Source: Peribacillus cavernae (GTDB lineage: Bacteria; Bacillota; Bacilli; Bacillales; DSM-1321). From it: DNA of 64,000 nucleotides. The DNA lies in NCBI RefSeq assembly GCF_003989135.1, contig NZ_RYZZ01000006.1, positions 124,001-188,000 of the forward strand, in the 5' to 3' direction. Positions 44,958-54,147 of the stretch are shown here, piece by piece; within the stretch, counting starts at the first letter, position 1, and every line of letters starts with the position of its first letter. The notes beneath the pieces were generated by a model. The model did not search any database. It saw nothing but the letters and a program-made list of their open reading frames with translations, and had not been told where the DNA came from. Position numbers and translations under genes: made by a program.

Positions 44958-45746
44958 CTAATCCAACAACCCTAGTGACCGCAGCCCGTTATAAACTCCG
45001 GAGTTTGTTACATCTGTCGTTTTATTCTTGGCATAAGAAAAGAGCTCGGGAGTGCTGTTGCCCATGGCGTAGCTTTCTCCGACAGCTGCAAGCATCTCCT
45101 TATCATTCATTCCGTCACCAAAGGCAATCGCCGCTTCACGTGGAATATTTAGCTTTTGCAGCAGAGCATGTACGCCGGTTCCCTTGTTGACATTATCCCG
45201 AATTACATCAAAACAATGATGAAAGCCTTCCATATTTACCTGTGATAAGTAAACGTCTTTTCCCGTATTATAAAGAGAAGCATCATTTTCTGACGAGGCA
45301 ATAATCGTCATTCCTAGAATCTCGTCGAGCACTGACGAAGTATAGCGTTCATTTTGATATAAATGAAACTTCTGCTTGAACGCCTCCATGGAAGGGGTGT
45401 CCATAGCGGTTAGATGGTTTTTCGTACTTGAGTACATAACCAATTCATGTTTATGTTGTTTGGCAGTTTTTAGAAAATATTCCACGGACTCTCTGCTCAT
45501 GGGTTTTTTGAAAAGATCTATGCCCCTGTAAACAGCATAAGCACCGTTGTAGCCGATGAACGAATCGATATTCAACGATCGTGCGATATCGGCAATTTCA
45601 TGGATCGGCCTGCCGGTGGCGAGAACAGCCTCGATTCCGATTTGTTGAACCTGAGATACCGCTTTTTTCGTTGAATCCTCAATCGTATTGTCAGGTCGGA
45701 TAATTGTGCCATCTATGTCCAGAAATAGAATTTTATATGAATTCAT
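44958..45746 (-). CDS. Cof-type HAD-superfamily phosphatase
   Basis: A 262-residue HAD hydrolase of type IIB. The nucleophile motif is FLDIDGTI (Asp10 and Asp12), the lysine region is RDNVNKGTGVHALLQKLNI and motif IV is FGDGMNDKEML. Cof-type enzymes dephosphorylate sugar phosphates, pyridoxal phosphate or FMN precursors. It is two bases upstream of the LysR gene, probably one transcript. The start follows AAGGAGTGCTCCC. Confidence 0.9.
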   Translation of the reverse strand: MNSYKILFLDIDGTIIRPDNTIEDSTKKAVSQVQQIGIEAVLATGRPIHEIADIARSLNIDSFIGYNGAYAVYRGIDLFKKPMSRESVEYFLKTAKQHKHELVMYSSTKNHLTAMDTPSMEAFKQKFHLYQNERYTSSVLDEILGMTIIASSENDASLYNTGKDVYLSQVNMEGFHHCFDVIRDNVNKGTGVHALLQKLNIPREAAIAFGDGMNDKEMLAAVGESYAMGNSTPELFSYAKNKTTDVTNSGVYNGLRSLGLLD

Positions 45747-45967
45747 GGGAGCACTCCTTACAAGATATTGGCTAAAATTTTCTTCTCAAATCACGATACC
45801 ATATTCCCTTACACCAAGCCATCTTATTTCCGAAGCCACCATACTAGTATCATAAATGTGTATATTATAAAAAGGAAAAATTCGTGTCCATGTCGAAATC
45901 AAATATTTAGCAACCAAGTATAGTTATTAGAAGAACGAGAAATGCAAAGATCTAAAAGAGGTGAATT

Positions 45968-46735
45968 ATGGATATTACTAGACAACTATATTTTGTATCG
46001 CAGTTGGGGAAGCAAAAGCCTAGAACGATTTCGAACAGAGAAATCGCCTGTCCATTCTGCGCCACTGAAGGCCTTGAGAACATCATTGCGCAAGCTGGGC
46101 CGATTATTTTACTGGAAAACAAATATAAAACACTGCAAGACACATTCCAAACGGTGCTCATTGAAACGGATGAATGTGACAGTGAACTGTCGATGTACTC
46201 TAAAGACCATTTATATACGCTTTTTTCTTTTGGAATAGAGCACTGGATGAAGCTTGAGCGAAGCGGCAACTATCGCTCCGTGCTCTTTTTTAAAAATCAT
46301 GGTCCGATGTCAGGGGGAACGATCCGCCATCCCCATATGCAAATAGTCGGCCTTGAAAATGTCGATTATAAACAGAATGTCAAAGAAGAGAATTTTGAAG
46401 GGCTTATCATACATAAAGATGAAGAAGTGAAATTTAATATTTCGTCCCACCCGATTAAGGGATTTTACGAATTCAATGTCATGATTCGCGATTTAATAAA
46501 TATAAATAAAATGGCAGATTGCATTCAAATGGCGGTAAAGTATCTATTAAACCATTTCCAATTCAAATGTGAGAGTTATAATTTGTTTTTTTACCATCTG
46601 GATTCATTTATCGCATGCAAGATTATGCCGAGATTTGTAACATCACCTTATTTTGCCGGTTACACGATCCCTCAAGTAACCAATGATATTGAAATGGTAT
46701 CCGAGGAAGTAAAGCAACTTTATTTATCGAATTGA
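45968..46735 (+). CDS. DUF4931 protein, GalT/HIT-like
   Basis: A 255-residue protein of the DUF4931 family. It looks like a galactose-1-phosphate uridylyltransferase or HIT relative: a CPFC zinc-type pair near residue 28 and the histidine triad-like string RHPHMQIVG near 115. The true reaction is unknown. It is divergent from the HAD-LysR-cid cluster and upstream of the que operon, but ends before the preQ1 riboswitch. The start follows AGAGGTGAATT. Confidence 0.85.
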   Translation: MDITRQLYFVSQLGKQKPRTISNREIACPFCATEGLENIIAQAGPIILLENKYKTLQDTFQTVLIETDECDSELSMYSKDHLYTLFSFGIEHWMKLERSGNYRSVLFFKNHGPMSGGTIRHPHMQIVGLENVDYKQNVKEENFEGLIIHKDEEVKFNISSHPIKGFYEFNVMIRDLININKMADCIQMAVKYLLNHFQFKCESYNLFFYHLDSFIACKIMPRFVTSPYFAGYTIPQVTNDIEMVSEEVKQLYLSN

Positions 46736-46810
46736 GTCTTTAGGAATAAAGAAAATTATGTTACTATACTGATGTGATAAATTAGCTGAATAAAAATCCG
46801 ATCAATCGGT

Positions 46811-46843
46811 AGAGGTTCTAGCTACCCTCTCTAAAAAACTAAG
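46811..46843 (+). ncRNA. PreQ1-I riboswitch
   Basis: AGAGGTTCTAGCTACCCTCT followed by CTAAAAAACTAAGG matches the preQ1 class I aptamer: stem AGAGG/CCTCT, loop TTCTAGCTA and the A-rich tail that forms the pseudoknot. CTAAGGAAA (46839-46847) can pair with TTTCTTAG (46858-46865) as antiterminator when the ligand is absent. The aptamer would hide CTAA and let the terminator form. This is the usual OFF switch of queCDE operons. Confidence 0.96.
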
Positions 46844-46846
46844 GAA

Positions 46847-46880
46847 AACAGGACTGCTTTCTTAGTGGTGCTGTTTTTTT
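46847..46880 (+). terminator. Expression-platform terminator of preQ1 riboswitch
   Basis: AACAGGACTGCT (46847-46858) pairs with AGTGGTGCTGTT (46864-46875), with one G-G mismatch and G-U pairs, followed by a long T-run. It overlaps the antiterminator arm. Confidence 0.85.
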
Positions 46881-46903
46881 TATTGGAAAGGAATTTTTCA
46901 AAA

Positions 46904-47569
46904 ATGAATAAAGAAAAGGCTGTCATTGTATTTAGCGGCGGCCAGGATAGCACAACCTGCTTATTCTGGGCTAAAGAACGGTTTGCGGAAGTGGAGGCTG
47001 TAACATTTGATTATAATCAAAGACACAGTCTTGAAATTGAGTGCGCCAAAAATATTGCCAAAGAGCTTGGGGTAAAGCATCACATACTCGATATGTCCCT
47101 GTTGAACCAGCTGGCTCCCAACGCTTTAACAAGAAATGATATAGAAGTGAAAGATGGAGAGGAAGGAGAGCTGCCTTCTACCTTTGTCCCGGGCCGTAAC
47201 TTGTTATTTCTTTCATTTGCCGGAGTGCTGGCAAAACAAATAAACGCGAAACATATTGTTACTGGTGTCTGTGAAACGGATTTCAGCGGCTACCCTGATT
47301 GCCGTGATATATTCATCAAATCGCTGAATGTAACGCTGAATCTGTCCATGGATCATCCGTTTGTCATACACACACCCTTAATGTGGCTGAATAAAACGGC
47401 AACGTGGGCGCTTGCTGACGAGCTGGGGGCGTTTGATTTTGTTCGCGAGAAGACGTTGACGTGCTATAACGGCATAATTGCTGATGGCTGCGGTGAATGT
47501 CCGTCGTGCAAGCTGCGGAAAAACGGCCTGGACGAATACTTGAAAAACAGAAAGGAGTTTTCACGATGA
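46904..47569 (+). CDS. queC: 7-cyano-7-deazaguanine synthase QueC
   Basis: A 221-residue ATP-pyrophosphatase that turns 7-carboxy-7-deazaguanine into preQ0. The PP-loop is [10 protein letters not shown] (residues 9-18). The zinc cysteines are at 187, 196, 199 and 202 (CYNG...CGECPSC). A further in-frame start at 46865 lies inside the terminator; AAAGGA before 46904 and the conserved start [13 protein letters not shown] fix the real one. It is the first gene of the preQ1-controlled operon; its stop overlaps queD. Confidence 0.95.
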   Translation: MNKEKAVIVFSGGQDSTTCLFWAKERFAEVEAVTFDYNQRHSLEIECAKNIAKELGVKHHILDMSLLNQLAPNALTRNDIEVKDGEEGELPSTFVPGRNLLFLSFAGVLAKQINAKHIVTGVCETDFSGYPDCRDIFIKSLNVTLNLSMDHPFVIHTPLMWLNKTATWALADELGAFDFVREKTLTCYNGIIADGCGECPSCKLRKNGLDEYLKNRKEFSR

Positions 47570-48045
47570 TGTACGGATTCAGGATTGTCGACAAACTCCA
47601 AAAAATAGATGAAGATATCAAGCAGGATCAATTAAAATACCATTCCAAACGAGTTCTTGTCAGCAAGGAATTCACCTTTGATGCAGCGCACCATCTTCAC
47701 TTCTATGACGGGAAATGCAAAAATCTCCATGGCCATACGTACCGGGTCATATTCGGGATCAGCGGCTTTGTCGATGACCTCGGCCTGATGATTGACTTTG
47801 GCGATCTAAAAGAGATCTGGAAAAATGAGATTGAAATTTTCCTTGACCATAAATATTTGAATGAAACGCTGCCTGCAATGAACACGACAGCAGAAAATAT
47901 GGTAGTCTGGATTTACGAGAAAATGTTGGAAGCACTTGCTACCAGAGCCCAACATTATGATGGTGCTAGAGTGGAGTTTGTAAGGCTGTATGAAACGCCG
48001 ACAAGCTATGCCGAGGCAAGACGGGAGTGGATGGAAGTTGAGTAG
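47566..48045 (+). CDS. queD: 6-carboxytetrahydropterin synthase QueD
   Basis: A 159-residue enzyme of the PTPS family, making 6-carboxy-5,6,7,8-tetrahydropterin from dihydroneopterin triphosphate. The zinc histidines are in FDAAHHL (about 42-43) and NLHGHTY (55 and 57), and the catalytic Cys is Cys51 ([10 protein letters not shown]). The ATG at 47566 overlaps the queC stop and has AAAGGAG at a good distance. It overlaps queE at the 3' end. Confidence 0.95.
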   Translation: MMYGFRIVDKLQKIDEDIKQDQLKYHSKRVLVSKEFTFDAAHHLHFYDGKCKNLHGHTYRVIFGISGFVDDLGLMIDFGDLKEIWKNEIEIFLDHKYLNETLPAMNTTAENMVVWIYEKMLEALATRAQHYDGARVEFVRLYETPTSYAEARREWMEVE

Positions 48046-48766
48046 AATTCCTGTCATGGAAATTTTCGGGCCCACAATCCAGGGAGAAGGGATGGTCATC
48101 GGGCAAAAAACAATGTTTGTCCGGACCGCTGGCTGTGATTATTCCTGTGCCTGGTGTGACTCTGCCTTTACCTGGGATGGCACCGGAAAGCAAGATATTA
48201 TCCAAATGGAAGCCGAAGAAATCTGGGAAGAACTCAAAAGGCTGGGTGGAAGTGGATTTTCTTTCGTGACGATCTCAGGCGGAAATCCAGCACTTTTAAA
48301 AAATCTGAGTGGTTTGATTGACCTATTGCAGAAAAACAATATAAAAGTTTGCCTGGAAACTCAGGGAAGCAAGTGGCAGGATTGGTTTTTGCGAATCAAT
48401 GAGTTGACGATTTCGCCTAAACCGCCAAGCTCAAAGATGAAAACTGATTTTGTCATGCTTGATTCTATCCTGGAAAAGCTAAAAAATCGGGAGCCTGACA
48501 ATTCAGTTAGCATGAAAATTGTCGTTTTCGACGATGATGATTTTCAATATGCCAAAAAAGTTTATCTCCGCTATCCTAATACACCGTTCTTTTTGCAGGT
48601 TGGGAATGATGACAGCAAAACTAATAACGATCAAGAGCTCATCGGTCGGCTGCTCAATAAATATGAGTGGCTAATCGAAAAGGTGATGGCGGATAATGAA
48701 TTGACCAATATAAAAGTACTGCCGCAATTGCATACCTATATTTGGGGCAATAAAAGGGGCGTATAA
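48038..48766 (+). CDS. queE: 7-carboxy-7-deazaguanine synthase QueE
   Basis: A 242-residue radical SAM enzyme. The cluster cysteines are 33, 37 and 40 (AGCDYSCAWCD). It rearranges carboxytetrahydropterin into 7-carboxy-7-deazaguanine. The start was set at TTG 48038, giving [18 protein letters not shown], the same register as B. subtilis QueE; the longer frame from 47990 would add residues overlapping queD. The C-terminus QLHTYIWGNKRGV is the family end. No queF follows here, so preQ0 reductase must be encoded elsewhere. Confidence 0.95.
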   Translation: MSRIPVMEIFGPTIQGEGMVIGQKTMFVRTAGCDYSCAWCDSAFTWDGTGKQDIIQMEAEEIWEELKRLGGSGFSFVTISGGNPALLKNLSGLIDLLQKNNIKVCLETQGSKWQDWFLRINELTISPKPPSSKMKTDFVMLDSILEKLKNREPDNSVSMKIVVFDDDDFQYAKKVYLRYPNTPFFLQVGNDDSKTNNDQELIGRLLNKYEWLIEKVMADNELTNIKVLPQLHTYIWGNKRGV

Positions 48767-48980
48767 AAGAATCGGTTTCTTGGCAGTAGCCACTGTTTTC
48801 CTCCTGGGATGGTTGAACAAAAAGATTTTGCGAAAATATTTTCATGTGAGTTCTTATTGACGGGCAGTATAAGGGAATAGGTTAGAAATCCACTTCCTAA
48901 GACTTCGTTTAAGACTTTTTACTCTCGAAGTTATACAATAGGGACATTATACTACCAGTACATCCTGGGAGGAGATTACA

Positions 48981-49400
48981 GTGCTAACATCCAAGATAAC
49001 ATTAGTGAACCAAGAAAAAATCGAAGGAATTTTGAAAGAGCTTGTCCAGAATGCATACGAAGAAGTGAACGAAGAGCAAATGCTGCTTTGCTTGGAATGC
49101 GGAGACGTCGATTTAACGATTGCAACAATGAATCATGATGAATTTCAAGATGCTATCAAGGAAAATTTTGAACTGGATGAATTTGGCGAAATCATCACTC
49201 ATGACAAATATTTGGAACTAATGGAAGACCTGCATGAATATTATGTGGAAATTTTTCATACATCCGGCTTATTTGATTATTTTCCTTCAGGATTTTATGA
49301 AGTGAATGGTAAAAAGGTCTTTTCTGAAACAGATATGCTCGCACCAATGGGTATTTTTTATGCTCCATTCGACGAGGCAAAAAAAGAAAGTAGCGATTGA
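48981..49400 (+). CDS. Hypothetical acidic protein
   Basis: A 139-residue soluble, strongly acidic protein that I do not recognise. The start is GTG at 48981 after GGGAGGAGATT. It has two cysteines close together (LLCLECGDVD) in the N-terminal half, predicted helices, and a C-terminal stretch rich in Phe and Tyr (HTSGLFDYFPSGFYEVNG). There is no signal peptide or membrane segment. It is monocistronic between queE and the gln operon. Confidence 0.75.
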   Translation: MLTSKITLVNQEKIEGILKELVQNAYEEVNEEQMLLCLECGDVDLTIATMNHDEFQDAIKENFELDEFGEIITHDKYLELMEDLHEYYVEIFHTSGLFDYFPSGFYEVNGKKVFSETDMLAPMGIFYAPFDEAKKESSD

Positions 49401-49890
49401 TCGTTTATATGATATTAAGTTTGAGACCAACCATAGATTGCACTCCTCAAAATAATCGGCTTTAACTCTAGTTTAATATCATCAGGAAAGACTGATTCAA
49501 TCCGCTATTTAAGAGACCTTCTAGTTCAAATTTCAGTTCCATATATATACTATATAGCACCCTCATTAAATTCTAACTTTCTCTCTCTAACACAGCCTAT
49601 TTAATAAAAAATATATTCGTTCAAAGTTGATGAATTTGTTTTTATTCTTTAAAAGTCCCAGTAATTCCTCTCCGCGTCTGGAGCATTTTGATAACATATT
49701 TGTATACTCCCAGCTCAAAAACAGCGGTGTAAACTGAGTGTAAATAAAATGACTTTGTCATAATTTGACTTCATTCAGCATAAAAGAATATAATTCTATT
49801 ATAAATAATAGGTTCAGAATCTTCATAAGCTTAGAATAGATCTGAACCGTTTGAAGAATACATATATATTAGTGAAAAGGAGGGGGAAAA
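49401..49890 (+). promoter_or_regulatory. Long leader of the gln operon with SigA promoter and hairpin
   Basis: This 490-base gap holds no gene. A SigA promoter is visible: TTGACT (49765-49770), 18 bases, TATAAT (49789-49794). The leader then contains a hairpin, GGTTCAGA near 49811 with TCTGAACC near 49843. It has no T-run and therefore is not a terminator. I see no T-box or known riboswitch. The first 300 bases show nothing I can name. Confidence 0.5.
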
Positions 49891-50619
49891 GTGATTGAAT
49901 TCAAGGGAGTAAATAAGTATTACGGGGATTTTCAAGTATTGAAAGATATTAATCTTTCAATAAATAAGGGGGAAGTTGTCGTCATTATTGGGCCATCCGG
50001 TTCTGGTAAAAGTACGATGCTTCGCTGTATAAATCACCTTGAAACAATTACGGAGGGGGAATTGACCATCAATGGTACCCTGGTCGCCGATAAAAAAACA
50101 GATATTAATAAGCTAAGGCGAAACATTGGTATGGTATTTCAGCATTTTCATCTTTATCCACACAAAACGGTGCTGGAGAATATCACTCTTGCTCCCAAAA
50201 AAGTTCTTGGGAAATCTGAGAACGAAGCAAAAGAAACAGCCAGGTATTATCTTGACAAGGTAGGTATCGCCGAAAAGGCGGATGCCTATCCATCCCAGTT
50301 ATCAGGTGGACAGCAACAACGTGTCGCCATTGCTCGGGGCCTGGCGATGAATCCAGAAGTTATGCTGTTTGATGAACCGACATCAGCGCTTGACCCTGAA
50401 ATGATTGGTGAAGTGCTTGACGTTATGAAGGCCCTGGCAAAAGAAGGGATGACGATGGTCGTTGTCACCCATGAAATGGGCTTTGCAAAAGAAGTCGCGG
50501 ACCGGATCGTGTTCATAGATCAGGGCCAAATTCTAGAAGAAGCAACACCGGCGGAGTTTTATGCAAATCCCCGTGAAGAGCGGGCGAAGCTATTTCTTAG
50601 CCGTATTTTAAATCATTAA
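49891..50619 (+). CDS. glnQ: Glutamine-type amino acid ABC transporter ATP-binding protein GlnQ
   Basis: A 242-residue ABC ATPase of the polar amino acid uptake group. Walker A is GPSGSGKST (34-42), the signature LSGGQQQR is near 137, Walker [15 protein letters not shown] near 160, and the switch His in [12 protein letters not shown]. The start is GTG at 49891 after AAGGAGGGGG. The gene order ATPase, binding protein, permease, permease is that of B. subtilis glnQHMP. Glutamine as substrate rests on this order and on similarity. Confidence 0.9.
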   Translation: MIEFKGVNKYYGDFQVLKDINLSINKGEVVVIIGPSGSGKSTMLRCINHLETITEGELTINGTLVADKKTDINKLRRNIGMVFQHFHLYPHKTVLENITLAPKKVLGKSENEAKETARYYLDKVGIAEKADAYPSQLSGGQQQRVAIARGLAMNPEVMLFDEPTSALDPEMIGEVLDVMKALAKEGMTMVVVTHEMGFAKEVADRIVFIDQGQILEEATPAEFYANPREERAKLFLSRILNH

Positions 50620-50636
50620 TTAGTAGGGGGAAGGGT

Positions 50637-51455
50637 ATGTTGAAGAAAAAAAAGGTTTTTAAGCTTGCGTTTATTTCACTGATGGCTGCGATGCTATTGG
50701 CGGCTTGCGGCAGTGGAGATAAGGAAACGAGCGGCGGTAACAAAGAAGAGAAAAATGCTTTGGAGCAAATTAAAGACCGTGATAAAATCGTCATCGGCGT
50801 AAAACATGATACCCGTTTGTTTGGTTTGAAAAACCCAAGCACCGGCGAAGTAGAAGGATTTGATATCGATATCTCGAAGCAACTTGCCAAAGAAATCCTT
50901 GGAGACGAAAAAAAGATTGAATTTAAAGAGGTTACATCCAAAACCAGAATCCCGCTCCTTAATAACGGGGATATTGATGCGATCGTTGCCACAATGACGA
51001 TTACAGAAGAACGCAAGAAGGAAGTCGACTTTACGGATGTCTATTTTGAAGCAGGCCAATCTCTTCTTGTGAAGAAAGGCAGCAAAATCAAAGGTATTGA
51101 AGATTTGGGAAAAGGAACGAAAGTACTGGCTACAAAAGGTTCTACTTCTACGATGAACATTCGTGAAAAAGCTCCCGACACACAAGTATTGGAATTCGAA
51201 AACTATGCAGAAGCCTTCACTGCCTTAAAGACAAAAAAAGGCGATGCATTAACTACGGATGACGCAATCCTTTATGGTATGGCCGCCGAGGATCCATCTT
51301 ACGAATTAGTGGGCGGCACTTTCACGGAAGAGCCATATGGAATCGCTGTGAAAAAAGGAAACACAGAGCTTGTCAAGGCACTTAATGATGCTCTGAAAAG
51401 CACTAGGGATTCCGGTAAATACGATGAAATCCAGAACAAATGGATTAAAAAATAA
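50637..51455 (+). CDS. glnH: Amino acid ABC transporter substrate-binding lipoprotein GlnH
   Basis: A 272-residue binding protein. The signal peptide ends in the lipobox LLAAC (lipid-modified Cys24). The SBP family 3 signature is GEVEGFDIDISKQLAKEI, and the ligand region includes ATMTITEERKKEVDFTD. It precedes two permease genes; a long stable hairpin separates it from them. Confidence 0.92.
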   Translation: MLKKKKVFKLAFISLMAAMLLAACGSGDKETSGGNKEEKNALEQIKDRDKIVIGVKHDTRLFGLKNPSTGEVEGFDIDISKQLAKEILGDEKKIEFKEVTSKTRIPLLNNGDIDAIVATMTITEERKKEVDFTDVYFEAGQSLLVKKGSKIKGIEDLGKGTKVLATKGSTSTMNIREKAPDTQVLEFENYAEAFTALKTKKGDALTTDDAILYGMAAEDPSYELVGGTFTEEPYGIAVKKGNTELVKALNDALKSTRDSGKYDEIQNKWIKK

Positions 51456-51462
51456 TATCTTT

Positions 51463-51499
51463 ATTAATCAGGATGGGCTTTTCGCTCATCCTGATTAAT
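51463..51499 (+). repeat. Intercistronic hairpin between glnH and glnM
   Basis: ATTAATCAGGATGGGC (51463-51478) pairs with GCTCATCCTGATTAAT (51484-51499), a 16-bp stem with one G-U and a 5-base loop. There is no T-run; the ribosome binding site of glnM follows at once. Such hairpins usually protect upstream mRNA, allowing more binding protein than permease. Confidence 0.85.
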
Positions 51500-51516
51500 T
51501 AGGAGGCGACAGCACA

Positions 51517-52155
51517 TTGCTCGATTTCTCAATTCTCACTGAAAATTTAGACATGTATTTAGAAGGATTTAAGACTACAATCATCGCTAGCCTTATCGCG
51601 CTGGTCGCAAGCTTTCTACTTGGTACACTCCTTGCAGTTTTTCGTATTGCACCATTTAAGCCACTAAACTGGCTGGGCACTATCTATGTGGAATTCATTC
51701 GAAATATTCCGCTATTGATCATCGTTTTTTTCTTTTTCTTCGGTTTAGGGTTCGATGGTTTGACTTCCGGGACGATCGGTTTGACTATTTACACTGCTTC
51801 ATTCATTGCTGAAGCAATCAGAGCTGGCATTCTCGCTGTGCCTAAAGGCCAGATGGAAGCTGCGCGTTCATCTGGTCTATCATATGGTCAAACGATGCGG
51901 ATCATCATCCTTCCGCAGGCGATAAAAATTGTTATCCCGCCGCTTGGCAACCAATTTATTAATCTGGTTAAAAACTCGTCTATCTTAGGGATTGTAGCCG
52001 GACTGGATTTGATGTACCAGGCAGACCTCATCTCTTCCCGTACGTACGTAGTTTTTGATGTATATATTTTCGTAGCTTTATTTTATTTAATTCTTACCAT
52101 ACCATTAAGCCTTGGCGTAGGATATTTGGAAAAACGCCTGGCTAAGAGTAATTGA
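51517..52155 (+). CDS. glnM: Amino acid ABC transporter permease GlnM
   Basis: A 212-residue His/Glu/Gln/Arg-type permease with about five helices. The EAA loop is QMEAARSSGLSYGQTMRIII. The start is TTG at 51517 with AGGAGG ten bases upstream; no earlier ATG is available. It should form a heterodimer with GlnP in the membrane. Confidence 0.9.
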   Translation: MLDFSILTENLDMYLEGFKTTIIASLIALVASFLLGTLLAVFRIAPFKPLNWLGTIYVEFIRNIPLLIIVFFFFFGLGFDGLTSGTIGLTIYTASFIAEAIRAGILAVPKGQMEAARSSGLSYGQTMRIIILPQAIKIVIPPLGNQFINLVKNSSILGIVAGLDLMYQADLISSRTYVVFDVYIFVALFYLILTIPLSLGVGYLEKRLAKSN

Positions 52156-52168
52156 AGGAGGTGCCACG

Positions 52169-52819
52169 ATGGATTTCATTGGTGCTTATGCTCCCGATCA
52201 TCTTACATTTCTACTGAAAGGCTTCTGGGTTACGCTTAAGGTGGCATTCATTTCGATTATATTGAGTTTCATTATCGGGGCCATTGTCGGCACACTGCGT
52301 TATGCAGCCATCCCGATAGTATCACGGGTTCTTGCCGTAGTGGTAGAAACGATTCGTAACCTGCCGCTGTTATTGATCATTTTCTTTACGTATTTCGCGC
52401 TTCCGGAAATCGGCATTAACTTAGAAATCACATATGCAGCAATTGCCGCTTTAACGGTTTTCGAATCCGCGATGTTATCGGAAGTCATCCGCAGCGGACT
52501 TAAGTCGATTGAAAAAGGGCAAATCGAAGCGGCCCGTTCATCTGGACTGACTTACGTGCAAACACTGCAGCATATCGTCATGCCACAGGCTCTAAAAAGA
52601 ATGGTGCCTCCAATTGTCAGCCAGTTTATCTCTTTATTAAAAGATACCTCATTGGCTGTAGTTATCGCACTGCCGGATTTGATGCATAATGGACAAATCA
52701 TTTATGCCCAGAAAGACTCCTACATTATCCCGATTTTCCTCATTGTGGCGATCATGTACTTCATCGTAAATTACTGTCTGTCACAGATTGCCCGCAGATT
52801 GGAAGTAAAACGGGCCTAA
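52169..52819 (+). CDS. glnP: Amino acid ABC transporter permease GlnP
   Basis: A 216-residue permease of the same family, with the EAA loop QIEAARSSGLTYVQTLQHIV. It starts 13 bases after glnM behind GAAGGAGGTG, and ends the operon at a strong terminator. Confidence 0.9.
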   Translation: MDFIGAYAPDHLTFLLKGFWVTLKVAFISIILSFIIGAIVGTLRYAAIPIVSRVLAVVVETIRNLPLLLIIFFTYFALPEIGINLEITYAAIAALTVFESAMLSEVIRSGLKSIEKGQIEAARSSGLTYVQTLQHIVMPQALKRMVPPIVSQFISLLKDTSLAVVIALPDLMHNGQIIYAQKDSYIIPIFLIVAIMYFIVNYCLSQIARRLEVKRA

Positions 52820-52823
52820 CCGG

Positions 52824-52855
52824 ACCTGGCTCAAGTCCTGAGCCAGGTCTTTTTA
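52824..52855 (+). terminator. Terminator of gln operon
   Basis: ACCTGGCTCA (52824-52833) and TGAGCCAGGT (52839-52848) form a perfect 10-bp stem, followed by CTTTTTATTT. Confidence 0.95.
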
Positions 52856-52944
52856 TTTATAGTCAAAAGCCCATTTTCCTTCACTTTTTTCACCTATCAT
52901 GCCTATCCCCGCATATGTCTATAAGAAAGTTAGGGGGAAGAGGA

Positions 52945-53670
52945 ATGGGAGTTATGAATATAAATGATTATCTGCATACCCTCGCCAACTGGAAGCAGGA
53001 TGCCCTTGATTCATTCTCAAAAAAAATGAGCGATCAAAACAAATGGTTTCCTTGCATTCCAGCGGTACAGGGGTTTGCCTTGAACCATTTCCGCTATGGC
53101 TTTGGGGGAAAACCTGATAATGACACCACTGCCTTACAAGTGGCTGCACTATTAAAAGAATTCTCGATCCAATCGAAAGACTACGGCAGCAATACATCGT
53201 TAATTATCTTTTTAGAAACCCCTGATGAAATGGTTGAGGATGGATCTGTTGATTATTTCGAAGAGTTGTTTTGGAAACTCTTAAGTACCATTTCGTCAAT
53301 GGATGAGAAGGAGTGGGTCGCTCCCATTCCGGTAAATCCGGAAAGTTCATTATGGGAATATTGCTTCCATGGCGAACAGTACTTTGTCTATTGTGCAACT
53401 CCTGCACATAAAAGCCGGAAAAGCAGACATTTTCCATGTTTTATGCTGGCCATCACACCAAGGTGGGTACTTAATGAATTTAACGTCAATCAAACATATG
53501 CTGGTAAAATAAAAGGTAGAATCCAGACAAGATTAATAGAGTATGATAACATTTCGCCTCATCCTGATTTAAATGTGTATGGAGCTGAGGAGAATTTAGA
53601 ATGGAAGCAGTACTTCCTAAGGGATGATAAATCATCGCTCGGTTCCTGCCCTTTTTATTACAAGAAATAA
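52945..53670 (+). CDS. YqcI/YcgG family protein
   Basis: A 241-residue protein of the PF08892 family. Typical features are FPCIPAVQGFALNHFRYGF near residue 35, the NPESSLWEYCFHGEQYFVY centre and SRHFPCFMLAITPRWV. The function is unknown; the Cys-containing motifs suggest an iron or redox-linked activity, as proposed for relatives. The start at 52945 follows AGGGGGAAGAGG; an upstream ATG at 52915 has no site. Confidence 0.82.
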   Translation: MGVMNINDYLHTLANWKQDALDSFSKKMSDQNKWFPCIPAVQGFALNHFRYGFGGKPDNDTTALQVAALLKEFSIQSKDYGSNTSLIIFLETPDEMVEDGSVDYFEELFWKLLSTISSMDEKEWVAPIPVNPESSLWEYCFHGEQYFVYCATPAHKSRKSRHFPCFMLAITPRWVLNEFNVNQTYAGKIKGRIQTRLIEYDNISPHPDLNVYGAEENLEWKQYFLRDDKSSLGSCPFYYKK

Positions 53671-53690
53671 TTGCAGCATCACCCCGTATC

Positions 53691-53891
53691 GAAGTGAATG
53701 GAATCAATGTGAAAACGATCACTCTTCTTACTTTTACTGTCTCGCTATCTGCAGAATGCATCCAGTTTTATTTCCAAATTGGCGGTTTTAATGTCGATGA
53801 TATCTTGCTGAATACTTTAGGCGGATTGGGGTATTGGGTTTTCATGCTATGCAATTATGGAAAAAAAAGATGTTTCCATAGAAATTTATGA
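53691..53891 (+). pseudogene. VanZ-family protein, C-terminal remnant
   Basis: A 65-codon frame gives SLSAECIQFYFQIGGFNVDD followed by ILLNTLGGLGYWVFM, the last two helices of VanZ-like proteins. The N-terminal helices are missing and there is no ribosome binding site. Confidence 0.75.
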
Positions 53892-53898
53892 ACGAATG

Positions 53899-53934
53899 AA
53901 CTCCCCGGCTCTATTAAACCGGGGAGTTTTTGTT
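53899..53934 (+). terminator. Terminator after VanZ remnant
   Basis: AACTCCCCGG (53899-53908) and CCGGGGAGTT (53919-53928) form a perfect stem, followed by TTTGTTTTTATT. Confidence 0.88.
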
Positions 53935-54147
53935 TTTATTGAAGACCTTCGTAACTCGTTTAACCTATCTCCTTTCATAACTGAAGATTCTCTTATATTA
54001 CTGAACCGTAACAATCCAAATACAATTATTAAAACGTCCTTCATACCCACAAATTTTCCTATATAAAATCGAATCATTTAACAAGAAAATAGTCGGATAT
54101 ATAGTGTTAAGAATCCATTTATTAAGTCATTTAAGGAGGTCTTACGC

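Noticed and set aside
47990..48037. Longer QueE reading from 47990
   Set aside because: It overlaps queD by more than 50 bases and adds residues not found in B. subtilis QueE; TTG 48038 restores the known N-terminus.
49800..49860. T-box or riboswitch in the gln leader
   Set aside because: The hairpin GGTTCAGA/TCTGAACC is not followed by a T-run, and no T-box sequence or known aptamer core is visible.
53886..54077. Open frame of 63 codons on the minus strand
   Set aside because: Its last part is encoded by a strong terminator hairpin of the other strand, and the ribosome binding site is weak.
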